Below are positions 8,495 through 16,347 of a DNA stretch of 64,000 nucleotides, piece by piece. This DNA comes from Bog-473 sp963838835 (GTDB lineage Bacteria > Actinomycetota > Acidimicrobiia > Acidimicrobiales > RAAP-2). The stretch lies in the NCBI GenBank assembly GCA_963838835.1, contig CAWITA010000024.1, positions 180,247 through 244,246 on the forward strand. Reading direction: 5' to 3'. How positions within the stretch are numbered: the stretch's first letter is position 1; each line of letters begins with the position of its first letter. The position numbers were made by a program, and so were the translations under genes. A model generated the notes under the pieces. It was not told where the DNA came from. It did no database searches and saw nothing but the letters and a program-made list of their open reading frames with translations.

Positions 8495-9742
8495 TCAATC
8501 CTTCACCGCGACTCTCGCGTCGAGGTATGCGGCAAGTTCCACGATGAGGTCTTGGGCGTCTACTCGGGCACCATCGATAAAGCTCGACTTGCGTCGGCGT
8601 AGAAACGGTGCTCCCAACAAGAACATGCCGGGCGTCTCAACAACGCCTCCGTCATGGCGAAGCATGCCCTTGCCGTCGAGGACCGTGATGTCGAGCCAGG
8701 AGTAGTCCGGCCGGAAACCTGTGGCCCAAATGATGGTCTCGATCTCACCGCTGGCGAGATCGAGACCGAGTGGCGGCGACTCGCCGACGACAGTTGGAGG
8801 GAACCGGTACGGCGGGGGTAGCGAGTCGTCAAGGCCGCTCGCAGCGGTCCACTCATCGATGGTATCGAGCAGCCGCCCTAGCTTGAGATCGGCGAGTTCG
8901 CACTTGTTGCGCAAGGATCCGGAAAACTGGGCTCGAGTCCCACTAATGCCAGCGAGCCGACCGACCAGCTTTACGCCGGCGGTCGTGAGCGCGTTGAGGT
9001 CGAAGGTGGCCCGTTCGGGCGAGCCTGCCAGCTGCATGGATGGCACACGTCGAGCTCGGACGATGTCGTCGACTTCGTCGTAGCGTTCGTCGAGCACGCC
9101 GGCCGCCTCCATCCACCAGTGAATATCTCGACCCCGGTAGTCACGCGGCCCCCGCACGTGCTCGCCTACCGCGAGTGTGACCTGGCGACCGGAGTGCTGG
9201 ACCTCGCACGCGATCTGCACTCCCGTCGCCGACGCGCCCACGACGAGCACGCCTCCTTCGCCGAGCTGATTCGGATTCTTGTACTCGAGCGGGGTCAAGG
9301 TCGCCACCGACGATGGCACCGCGTCCGACACTGGGGGTAGATGAGGCACATTGAAGGCACCTGTGGCCACGACGACTGTCTCGCAGTGCCACTCGTCCTG
9401 GTTTGTGGTGACCCGGTACTCGCCATTTGTACGGCGCACGGACGTGACCGCGGTCTCGGACTGTACCGGGGCGGCGATCACCGTTGCGTAGTCTGTGATG
9501 AAGTCGACGACCTCGGGCATCGTCATGAAACCATCGGGGTCGCTGCCACCGTAGGAGTGCCCTGGGAGACGGCACTGCCAGTTCGGCGTGAGCAATCGCA
9601 GTGAGTCCCACCGCTCGGTTCTCCACGAGTTGGCGACCTCGTGGCGTTCGAGGACGACGTGGTCGATCGAGCGATCTGAGAGGCACTTACTCATCGCGAG
9701 CCCGCTGTGACCGCCTCCGATCACGACGGTCGTGGTACGCAT
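8495..9742 (-). CDS. FAD/NADPH-dependent monooxygenase (CzcO/FMO-like)
   Basis: A 415-residue protein starting MRTTTVVIGGGHSGLAMSKC, an FAD-binding GxGxxG variant at residues 9-14. A second nucleotide site, EGGVLVVGASATGVQIACEV, lies at about residue 180, and the conserved IIWATGFRPDYSWL near residue 343 is typical of flavin-containing monooxygenases and Baeyer-Villiger relatives. These oxygenate nucleophilic or ketone substrates using NADPH and O2. Genes up- and downstream on the same strand are the OsmC protein (35-base gap) and the Grx-TrxR fusion. Substrate unknown. Confidence 0.85.
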   Translation of the reverse strand: MRTTTVVIGGGHSGLAMSKCLSDRSIDHVVLERHEVANSWRTERWDSLRLLTPNWQCRLPGHSYGGSDPDGFMTMPEVVDFITDYATVIAAPVQSETAVTSVRRTNGEYRVTTNQDEWHCETVVVATGAFNVPHLPPVSDAVPSSVATLTPLEYKNPNQLGEGGVLVVGASATGVQIACEVQHSGRQVTLAVGEHVRGPRDYRGRDIHWWMEAAGVLDERYDEVDDIVRARRVPSMQLAGSPERATFDLNALTTAGVKLVGRLAGISGTRAQFSGSLRNKCELADLKLGRLLDTIDEWTAASGLDDSLPPPYRFPPTVVGESPPLGLDLASGEIETIIWATGFRPDYSWLDITVLDGKGMLRHDGGVVETPGMFLLGAPFLRRRKSSFIDGARVDAQDLIVELAAYLDARVAVKD

Positions 9743-9777
9743 AAAGCCGCCCTACTCCTCCTCCGAACGGAGTCCGA

Positions 9778-10338
9778 TCAGCGGACTTGGACGCTCACGT
9801 TTGTAGGGTTCGTGATGATGTCATACACGGCCGAGCGTTTTTGCGATTGTGCGACGAGCGCCCTGATGTCTTCTGGGGAGGCGTCTGCGTCGATGTCGTA
9901 GGTCACCTTCACATCGCTGAAGCCGTTGCGGACATCGCTGTCCACTCCGAGGATGCCACGAACGTCCATCCCGCCTTCGATCGTCGCCGCGACACGCCGC
10001 AACTGGATATCCCGATTCTGCGCCACCGCAGCAACGCCGGCGGTGAGGCAGCTGGCGAGGGCGACGAGAACGTATTCGACAGGGGTCGCACCGTTGTCAG
10101 CGGAGGCGAAAATCTCTGGGTGATCGGCATCAAACTCGTACCGGGTCCGGTGGTTCTGCTCCTCGCCAAGACCGAAGAAGCCCTCGACCGTCGAGTGGCT
10201 GTGGGTGCCGTCCTTCCACTCACAGCTCGCCCGCCATTGGAACTGGGCCGCTTGCGGTGCGGCGGTGAGCGCCTCTCGGGCACCCAAGAGGGCCTCGACG
10301 TTGACGCCGTTGTTCACTGGTGTATCCGTAGCTGTCAT
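9778..10338 (-). CDS. OsmC-family protein
   Basis: A 186-residue protein with GGAGCAATCC before the ATG. The central part FGLGEEQNHRTRYEFDADHP, then GATPVEYVLVALASCLTAGV, matches the OsmC/YhfA fold, with the first redox Cys in ASCLTAG at about residue 97. The C-terminal position of the second Cys of classical OsmC/Ohr reads RSAVYDIITNPTNV, without Cys. That substitution is common in one OsmC subgroup, so a peroxidase role is doubtful. It is probably first of a run with the flavin monooxygenase. Confidence 0.82.
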   Translation of the reverse strand: MTATDTPVNNGVNVEALLGAREALTAAPQAAQFQWRASCEWKDGTHSHSTVEGFFGLGEEQNHRTRYEFDADHPEIFASADNGATPVEYVLVALASCLTAGVAAVAQNRDIQLRRVAATIEGGMDVRGILGVDSDVRNGFSDVKVTYDIDADASPEDIRALVAQSQKRSAVYDIITNPTNVSVQVR

Positions 10339-10505
10339 TTGGATTGCTCCTTCTCTTTTCCCGCGGGCGAGTCCCCGTCAGGGTGACAACAATTGCTCAT
10401 GTGATGTGCTCAGCTGCGTGCAGTACAACGAGATGCGGGTCGGCAGAAACGGATGCACGCACCGCGCCCAGTACGCCCCCGAGGTGGAGCACCGCAGGCG
10501 TCTGC

Positions 10506-11963
10506 CTACTCATGCTCAGGACCCAGGGGGCGGCCGAACGTGACGGCGGACAGAACCGGTGCTGGCGTCGAAGCGCCCAGTTGAGAGTCTGGGCCCACCC
10601 CCAGCGCGTCGTTGATGGTCGAGAAGGCGAGTCGGAGCGCCACGAAGGTCGTGATGGCGAAGATCTGTGTCTCGTCGAAGCCGGCGTCCCGCAGTTGCTG
10701 GACGTCTCGCGCCTCGATGGCATTCGGATCGGTCGCCACTGCCCGAGCCCAACGGGCCAGCGCCTGCTCACTGGGGTCCAGATCTTCGTCTGCACCCCGA
10801 ATCACCGCCCCCGCAATCTCCGAGCTCGTCTCTGTCGCGAGTTTGTTGCCCCACGCCAGCGAGCAATAGGAGTCCCCCAGAGTTGACGCAGCGGCCGTGA
10901 CGAGGACAGTCCGCTGTCGATGGGTGAGCGAGCCGGCCAGAGTCGCTTGGTCCATGAGGTCCGACAAGCCGTCGAGCGTGGCCGGCATGTAGGCCCACAG
11001 TCGCGAAACGTTCATCACGAAACCGACACCGTCTAAGTCGTTGTCGAACAGGCGCTGGGCCTCGGGCGTATGCCGCGGCGCTCCGAGGAAGCCTGTGCGC
11101 AACCCGTCGGCTTGGACCGTTGAAGGCTGGTTGTGGGTGAGGATCTGTCGGGTCGGCTTCCTGGCCACGTAGCCCACAACCGCGACTTGCGCTCGAAGGG
11201 GGAGACCGGCGCGAACCTTCTCCCGGGCCAACTCGGCCGCTGCTTGCAAGAATGCCGCCTCACCCACCGTCTCCATCGCCTCGAAAGCTGGCCCGGTCGA
11301 CGCCAGGGCTCGTGCGTACAGGTCTGGATCGGCGGACTCGAACACGAAGGGGATGTCGATCCGCTCCACGTCAGTGAAGCCGGCGTCCTGAAGCAAGGCT
11401 TCGCCCGCGCCGGGCCGGCCGAGGGCGACCATGGCGGCTTGGTTCTCCACCTTTGGGGCCGCCGCGAGAGAGAAGGGTGCCAACGCCCACGCGCCCGGTG
11501 AGGCCTTGATGTGACCCCAGACCGTGAACCCGATCCGGCCACCGGGGACCAGGACGCGATAGACCTCGGTGATCGCGTCAGGGGTCGTACCCCAGATGCC
11601 CCGGAAGCTGGTCACGACGTCGAAAGCGTGGTCGTCCCAAGGCAGGGCGCACATATCTCCAACCCGGAGGTCCGCGTCTGGATTACGGTCCCGGGCTACC
11701 GCGACCAGGCGTTCTGACGCGTCAATCCCCGCGCCCAGGGCTCCGCGTAGGAGGGCCAGCTCGAGCGCGAGACCCGCCCCGCAAGCGACGTCCAGCAGCG
11801 TGTCGCCTGCGCCGACCCCAAGTCGGTGGTGCAGAGCGACGTACTCCCGACAGTTGGTCGGCTCGCTCAGGGTGGAAAAGTCCACCGCCCGCCGCCCCCA
11901 GCCCTCGTCGACGCCGCGCCAGCTCTCCTCGAAGGGTCGCGACACCGCTGGATCGTCCGTCAT
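10506..11963 (-). CDS. Class I methyltransferase fused to an AhpD/carboxymuconolactone decarboxylase-like domain
   Basis: 485 residues from the ATG at 11963, which overlaps the P450 stop by ATGA; translation is probably coupled. Residues 1-275 are a SAM-dependent methyltransferase: motif I LLDVACGAGLALELALLRG at 55-75, acidic ASERLVAVARD, and LPWDDHAFDVVTSFRGIWG as motif II. Residues about 290-480 resemble AhpD/CMD-like peroxidases: SLTHRQRTVLVTAAASTLGD followed by SYCSLAWG. Only the first Cys of the usual CxxC remains. The fusion, tied to a P450, suggests a tailoring pair for one small molecule. A frameless merge of two genes is unlikely, since the reading is continuous. Confidence 0.78.
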   Translation of the reverse strand: MTDDPAVSRPFEESWRGVDEGWGRRAVDFSTLSEPTNCREYVALHHRLGVGAGDTLLDVACGAGLALELALLRGALGAGIDASERLVAVARDRNPDADLRVGDMCALPWDDHAFDVVTSFRGIWGTTPDAITEVYRVLVPGGRIGFTVWGHIKASPGAWALAPFSLAAAPKVENQAAMVALGRPGAGEALLQDAGFTDVERIDIPFVFESADPDLYARALASTGPAFEAMETVGEAAFLQAAAELAREKVRAGLPLRAQVAVVGYVARKPTRQILTHNQPSTVQADGLRTGFLGAPRHTPEAQRLFDNDLDGVGFVMNVSRLWAYMPATLDGLSDLMDQATLAGSLTHRQRTVLVTAAASTLGDSYCSLAWGNKLATETSSEIAGAVIRGADEDLDPSEQALARWARAVATDPNAIEARDVQQLRDAGFDETQIFAITTFVALRLAFSTINDALGVGPDSQLGASTPAPVLSAVTFGRPLGPEHE

Positions 11964-13207
11964 CGTGACCTCGAGAGAGCCGGGCCGGGGATCACGGGGA
12001 GCTCGGACAGACCGCGCAGCACGAGGCCGTCGCCGTGCTCCCAGCGCAAGTCCGAGACCGGCACCGCCAGCGAGAGCTCCGGGAACCTGCGCAGGAGCGA
12101 CCCGAGGGCCAGGTGGCCCTCCATCCGGGCCAGCGGCGCACCGAGACAATGGTGGATGCCGTGCCCGAAGGCAAGATGACGGGCCTCATCTCTTTCGAGG
12201 TCAAGCGTCTCGGGGCTGGCGTAGCGGTCTGCGTCCCGGTTCGCCGCGGCCAGGCAGATGATGACCTGCTCGCCGGCGGGAATCGCCACACCTCCAAGGG
12301 TCAGTGGTGCAGCTGTATACCGAAACGTCGAATGGGGGACCGGTGCGTCATAGCGAAGGAACTCCTCCACGGCCTTGGGGATCTTTGCGGGATCGGCGCG
12401 AAGCTGGGCCAGCTGAGCCGGGTTGCGGAACAGGGCGACGAGGCTGTTGCCGATGAGGCTGGCGGTCGTGTCGTGTCCGGCGACGATCAGCTGAAAGATC
12501 GTGGAGAGCAGCTCTTGGGTATCGAGGCACTCCTTTCCGTCGCGTGCGCTGATCAGGTCGGACACGAGATCGTCGCCGGGCTCGTTCCGCTTGGCTTCGA
12601 CAAGTGCTCTCAACATGGCCACGACCGAGTCGGACGCCTCCTTGGCTGCCGCATACTCGTCCGGAGTCGACGTGGAGACCAGCATCTTGGTGAATCCCTC
12701 ACCGAGCGAGGCGCGGTCGCGCCGGGGAACGCCGAGGAGCTCGCAGATGACCGTGAACGGCAGTGGGAAGGCGAATGCTGCGACCAGGTCGATCCGGCTT
12801 TGGGGTCCTTGACGAGCGATGTTATCGAGGAGGTCGTCGGTGATGGTCTGAATGTGGGAACGCAACGCTTCCACGCGCCGCGTTGAAAAGGCGGCTGACA
12901 CGAGTCTCCGTAGGCGGGTGTGGTCGGGAGGGTCGACCGTGAGCATGTGACGGGCAAAGGCCGGCCCGGGTAGGCCTTCGGCCACGACGCCCGAGCCCGT
13001 GGCAAGCGCTGCGTGCATGTCCTTGGAGAGCCGTGGCTCGTTCAGTGCGGCACGGGCCTCCTCGTAGCGGACCACGAGCCAGGCACCATGCCCGTCGGCC
13101 AACGTCACCGAGTGGACCGCACCGAGCTGCCGGACCTTTGCAAAGACCGGGAACGGGTCGTCGAGATCGTACGATCCCCACGCCGCAAGTGCGTCCGTGA
13201 TCGTCAT
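11960..13207 (-). CDS. Cytochrome P450 (bacterial CYP107-like class)
   Basis: A 415-residue soluble P450. Visible motifs are the I-helix IVAGHDTTASLI (about residues 242-253), K-helix VEEFLRYDAPV (ExxR), and the haem loop LAFGHGIHHCLGAPLARMEG with the Cys thiolate ligand near residue 355. Length is standard for bacterial three-component P450s, so it needs a separate ferredoxin and reductase, none adjacent. Its stop overlaps the next gene's ATG. Divergent TetR gene at 13534 is the likely regulator. Substrate is not predictable from sequence. Confidence 0.93.
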   Translation of the reverse strand: MTITDALAAWGSYDLDDPFPVFAKVRQLGAVHSVTLADGHGAWLVVRYEEARAALNEPRLSKDMHAALATGSGVVAEGLPGPAFARHMLTVDPPDHTRLRRLVSAAFSTRRVEALRSHIQTITDDLLDNIARQGPQSRIDLVAAFAFPLPFTVICELLGVPRRDRASLGEGFTKMLVSTSTPDEYAAAKEASDSVVAMLRALVEAKRNEPGDDLVSDLISARDGKECLDTQELLSTIFQLIVAGHDTTASLIGNSLVALFRNPAQLAQLRADPAKIPKAVEEFLRYDAPVPHSTFRYTAAPLTLGGVAIPAGEQVIICLAAANRDADRYASPETLDLERDEARHLAFGHGIHHCLGAPLARMEGHLALGSLLRRFPELSLAVPVSDLRWEHGDGLVLRGLSELPVIPGPALSRSR

Positions 13208-13430
13208 CTATCACCTCCGCGTCAAGGAGCCCAACGTCGGTCCCATGCGCGCTCTCGGGTCAGTGGTCGCCAAGGCGGATGCGGCAGTCCCTTTGTAGCT
13301 CCCCGTCTGGCCTTTGTCGACATCCAGCATCGATGGTCGGGCGGGTAATGCGCCGAGGCGTAATCGATCGGACATGGCTGAATCATATAAACCCGATTGG
13401 ATTTATTCCATTTCGACCAGGGCAAGCACC
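13208..13430. other. Left part of the P450/TetR intergenic region
   Basis: Non-coding. The AT-rich stretch around 13380-13412 contrasts with its surroundings and probably contains the P450 promoter. No exact -35/-10 assignment is offered. Confidence 0.35.
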
Positions 13431-13474
13431 CTTGGTCGACTGACTTGGGCTAGTATCCAATACGACTGACCAAG
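13431..13474. promoter_or_regulatory. Candidate operator between P450 and TetR genes
   Basis: CTTGGTC at 13431-13437 and GACCAAG at 13468-13474 form a perfect inverted repeat around a 30-base core. The core holds GTAT-CCA-ATAC (an inverted repeat) and a TAGTAT -10-like hexamer at 13451-13456; GACTGAC occurs twice. The site lies 60 bases upstream of the TetR-family gene, as expected of an autoregulated operator. Confidence 0.5.
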
Positions 13475-13533
13475 AGTCAAGGGAGAAGCTTCGTGGTGAT
13501 TTCGAATTCGTCTGACGTCGGGAACAACAGCTG

Positions 13534-14190
13534 ATGGCCCGCGCCTGGCAGGACAGTGATGTCTCAGAGGCGCGACGACAGGCCACCGTCGCGCTGATGG
13601 ACGCGGCCGAGCAGCTGCTCTACGAGGTCGGATATGCGGGCGTCACGACCCGCCGGGTGGCAGAGGCGGCTGGCGTCAAACACGGGCTGGTGCATTACTA
13701 CTTCGGGTCCATGGAAGAACTCCTGACGCAGACACTCGAGCGCTTTGTCGACCAACTGGCCGAGCTCTTGGAGGCGCTTTATGCCGACCCGAATCTCACC
13801 TTTGCCGAGAAGTGGCGGCTCGGCGCGCAGTTCTGGGCGAATGAACCAACGTCACGGTTTCCGAAGATCATGCTGGAACTCTTGGCCATGGGCTGGAACA
13901 TGCCCTCACTGCAGCCGCGGCTTGTCAAAGAGGTCCACGCGCGGTTTCGCACCATTTTTGAGAATTACTTCAGTGAGGCGATGCGTGAGTACGGGCTCGA
14001 TGATGACCAGTTTCCCCTCCCGGTAATCGTTGCCGCTGTGACGAGCTTCCAGCTGGGGCTGATTGTCGAGAGCCTCTCCGGGGTCCACGACGGACACGAT
14101 GAACTGCTCGCCTGGATCCAAAATTGGCTGGATGACCTCGAAGCCAGCCGCCGCGATCGGTTGCAGTCGACTGGAACGAATCACTCGTAG
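13534..14190 (+). CDS. TetR/AcrR-family transcriptional regulator
   Basis: A 218-residue protein. Residues 12-60 form the helix-turn-helix DNA-binding domain: RRQATVALMDAAEQLLYEVG, then YAGVTTRRVAEAAGVKHGLV and HYYFGSMEELL, the typical YxYF(x)SKEEL-like end. The C-terminal helical ligand domain has no recognised ligand signature. It is divergent from the P450 operon and 112 bases upstream of an amidohydrolase gene on its own strand, so it could control both. Inverted repeats lie before it and before the amidohydrolase. Confidence 0.9.
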   Translation: MARAWQDSDVSEARRQATVALMDAAEQLLYEVGYAGVTTRRVAEAAGVKHGLVHYYFGSMEELLTQTLERFVDQLAELLEALYADPNLTFAEKWRLGAQFWANEPTSRFPKIMLELLAMGWNMPSLQPRLVKEVHARFRTIFENYFSEAMREYGLDDDQFPLPVIVAAVTSFQLGLIVESLSGVHDGHDELLAWIQNWLDDLEASRRDRLQSTGTNHS

Positions 14191-14253
14191 ACCGATGGCC
14201 GTCGGGCTCGTTCACTTGACCCAAGGCTCTTCGAGGACTTGCCTCACCGGCGG

Positions 14254-14274
14254 AACATAGTAGATACTATTGTT
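14254..14274 (+). promoter_or_regulatory. Palindromic operator candidate before the amidohydrolase
   Basis: AACATAGTA-GA-TACTATTGTT is an almost perfect palindrome (one extra T on the right arm), 28-48 bases upstream of the ATG at 14302. AT-rich symmetry in a GC-rich genome and the position next to the start suggest a repressor site, possibly for the adjacent TetR protein. Confidence 0.5.
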
Positions 14275-14301
14275 TCGACAAGGCAGGACCTCGGAGGGAA
14301 G

Positions 14302-15354
14302 ATGACCAAATTGATCTCGGCCGACTCGCACGTGGCGATCAACCTCGACGTCATCCGGGAGCGGCTCCCGCACCCTCTGCACGAGGCATTCGACGACGCC
14401 ATCTCCGCGCAGGCGAAGATCGAAGCGGATCTCAGGGGCGGGAAGAAGCTGTCGATGGATGACTGGGATTTGGAAGCGTTCCGCGACCCCGGTTACCGCG
14501 ACCCCGTCGCGCGGCTCGCTGCCATGGACCGTGACGGCGTACGGGCAGAGGTCTTGTACTCCGAAGTGAGCGCGTTCCGGGCATTCGGTCTCGTCAAAGG
14601 GGACTGGAAGCCGATCAGTCGTGCCTTCACCGACCACCTCACCGAGTTCGCGTCCCATGACCCCGACCGCTTGGCGGTGTCCTACCAGGTTCCGATCATC
14701 GACATCCCCTACGCGGTGACCGAGGTCGAGCGCTTGGCGGGGCTCGGGGCGCGATCGGTCCACCTGCCATGTTTCCCGAGCGAGATCGGGCTGCCGGACT
14801 ACCACGATCCTGTGTACGACCCGTTGTGGGGTGTGCTGCAGGAGACCGGTATCTCCATCAGCCACCATCTCGGGAACCGCCACTGGCTCTACGACATCTG
14901 GCGGCGCGACCCCACACCCCAACTGGCGATCTTCACGTCGATGCCGGCGCTTGCGCTGTCCGAAGTCATCGCGTGGTGGATCCTCACCGGCACCCTGGAG
15001 CGGTTTCCCGGTCTCAAGATCGTCTTCGTCGAGCCCAGCCTCTATTGGGTGCCGGGATTTTTGGCCAGCCTCGACACCAAGACCAAGGTCTACGATCTGC
15101 CCGGCGTACGGTTGAAGCCGAGCGAGTATTTCCGACGGAACATGGCGCTCACGTTTATGGATGACGAGGTCGGGTTGCAGCTGCGCCATCTGATCGGGGT
15201 CGAGAACATCTTGTGGTCGACCGACTTCCCACACCCGGCGACGACCTGGCCCAACTCGCAGGCAATCGTCGCCCGTCAGTTCGCTGACGTCCCCGACGAC
15301 GAGCGCGAACTCATCTGTAGCGGCAACGCGGCTCGGATCTACGAGCTCGCGTGA
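14302..15354 (+). CDS. Metal-dependent amidohydrolase family 2 protein
   Basis: 350 residues from the ATG at 14302 with GGAGGG upstream; the longer frame is not needed. MTKLISADSHVAINLDVIRE opens with the D-x-H metal site variant typical of amidohydrolase-2 (ACMSD/TIM-barrel) proteins. ISISHHLGNRHW carries further His ligands and ILWSTDFPHPATTWPNS the conserved catalytic Asp (SDFPH). Such proteins hydrolyse or decarboxylate aromatic or ring-cleavage products. A homologous gene occurs at 52013. The TetR gene upstream and the P450 operon suggest a shared catabolic role, which is inference. Confidence 0.88.
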   Translation: MTKLISADSHVAINLDVIRERLPHPLHEAFDDAISAQAKIEADLRGGKKLSMDDWDLEAFRDPGYRDPVARLAAMDRDGVRAEVLYSEVSAFRAFGLVKGDWKPISRAFTDHLTEFASHDPDRLAVSYQVPIIDIPYAVTEVERLAGLGARSVHLPCFPSEIGLPDYHDPVYDPLWGVLQETGISISHHLGNRHWLYDIWRRDPTPQLAIFTSMPALALSEVIAWWILTGTLERFPGLKIVFVEPSLYWVPGFLASLDTKTKVYDLPGVRLKPSEYFRRNMALTFMDDEVGLQLRHLIGVENILWSTDFPHPATTWPNSQAIVARQFADVPDDERELICSGNAARIYELA

Positions 15355-15482
15355 GGGCAACGTTTCGGATCTGTACCTCGAATGCATTGATGTCGGTCCT
15401 CTAGGAGCAGGCCGCTTTACTGCCGGGACGTCTTCCGATTCCAGTTGGGGCCGAATCGAAAGACTTGGCGGCGCCGTCATAG

Positions 15483-15505
15483 CCCTCGGGGTTGGCAACC
15501 CAGGG
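15483..15505. terminator. Weak hairpin between convergent genes
   Basis: CCCT-CG-GGGTT-GGC-AACCC-AGGG pairs into a short stem (GGGTT/AACCC plus CCCT/AGGG). It sits between the amidohydrolase stop (15354) and the GT2 stop (15511), where a bidirectional terminator is expected. There is no strong T tract. Confidence 0.35.
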
Positions 15506-15510
15506 TCTAA

Positions 15511-16314
15511 TCAGTTCTCCGAAGCGGGTCTGCTGGACAATCTCCATAGACCGCGAAGATCAGCGATGGCTGTACCAACGATGCGCACTCTCGAATCGTC
15601 ATTCTCCACCCATCGGACCGGCACCTCGGTGATCCGGAGGCCATCTCTCCAGGCCAAGACGAGCAGCTCGGTGTCAAAGAACCAACTGTCATCTCTCGTT
15701 TTCGGGACGATCGTTTGCACGACGCGCCGACTCATCGCTTTGAAGCCGCATTGAGCATCTCGCACCGGATAACACAACATTCTTCGGGCCATCAGATTGT
15801 AGGCATGGGAGATGATCTCGCGGCGAAGGCTCCTGGTCACCTGCGATCCCGAGACAAGTCGCGATCCGATCGAGATGTCCGCTGAGCCGGCGGCAACGGG
15901 ATCGAGCAACGAGGCCAGCGCTTCGAGATCGGTCGAGAGGTCGATGTCCATGTAGGCCACCATGTCAGTCGTACTCGATGTCCACGCCGCCTTGAGAGCC
16001 CCGCCGCGGCCGGGATGCCCCAGGTGGAGGACTCGAACCTTGTTCTCCTTCTGAGCGATGCGGCTCGCAATGGCCCATGTGGAATCGGTGCTCCCGTTGT
16101 CCACTATCGACAGGGTCCATGCGTACGGGCAACTCGAACCCAACCTGGAGATGAGGGTGCGCACCTGCCTCTCCAGGACGCATTCCTCGTTGAAGACGGG
16201 GACCACGATCTCGAGCGTGGAAGCACGCGTCACAGCCCTGGTTCCAGAATCACTTTTGCGCCCACGCCCTGGCTGGATCCGGCGCCGGTCGTTGTTCTCC
16301 GAACGTCCCATCAC
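15511..16314 (-). CDS. Family 2 glycosyltransferase (dolichyl-phosphate glucosyltransferase/ALG5-like)
   Basis: 267 residues. Start is GTG 16314 or ATG 16311; no clear ribosome site separates them. The GT-A core starts LEIVVPVFNEECVLERQV; SIVDNGSTDSTWAIA and VAYMDIDLSTDLEALASLL give the nucleotide-sugar and DxD-type metal sites (DID). CYPVRDAQCGFKAMSRRVV is a signature of dolichyl/polyprenyl-phosphate sugar synthases. No C-terminal membrane segments are seen. It lies 33 bases downstream of a GT39-type membrane transferase, a natural user of the polyprenyl-phosphate sugar it would make. Confidence 0.85.
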   Translation of the reverse strand: MMGRSENNDRRRIQPGRGRKSDSGTRAVTRASTLEIVVPVFNEECVLERQVRTLISRLGSSCPYAWTLSIVDNGSTDSTWAIASRIAQKENKVRVLHLGHPGRGGALKAAWTSSTTDMVAYMDIDLSTDLEALASLLDPVAAGSADISIGSRLVSGSQVTRSLRREIISHAYNLMARRMLCYPVRDAQCGFKAMSRRVVQTIVPKTRDDSWFFDTELLVLAWRDGLRITEVPVRWVENDDSRVRIVGTAIADLRGLWRLSSRPASEN

Positions 16315-16347
16315 GATTCACGTGAGTGAGGCGACGGCGCCACGGGG

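Noticed and set aside
14212..15498. Long minus-strand frame (428 codons) over the amidohydrolase
   Set aside because: It is the antisense shadow of a clear amidohydrolase gene; its product is Arg/Asp-rich and matches nothing.
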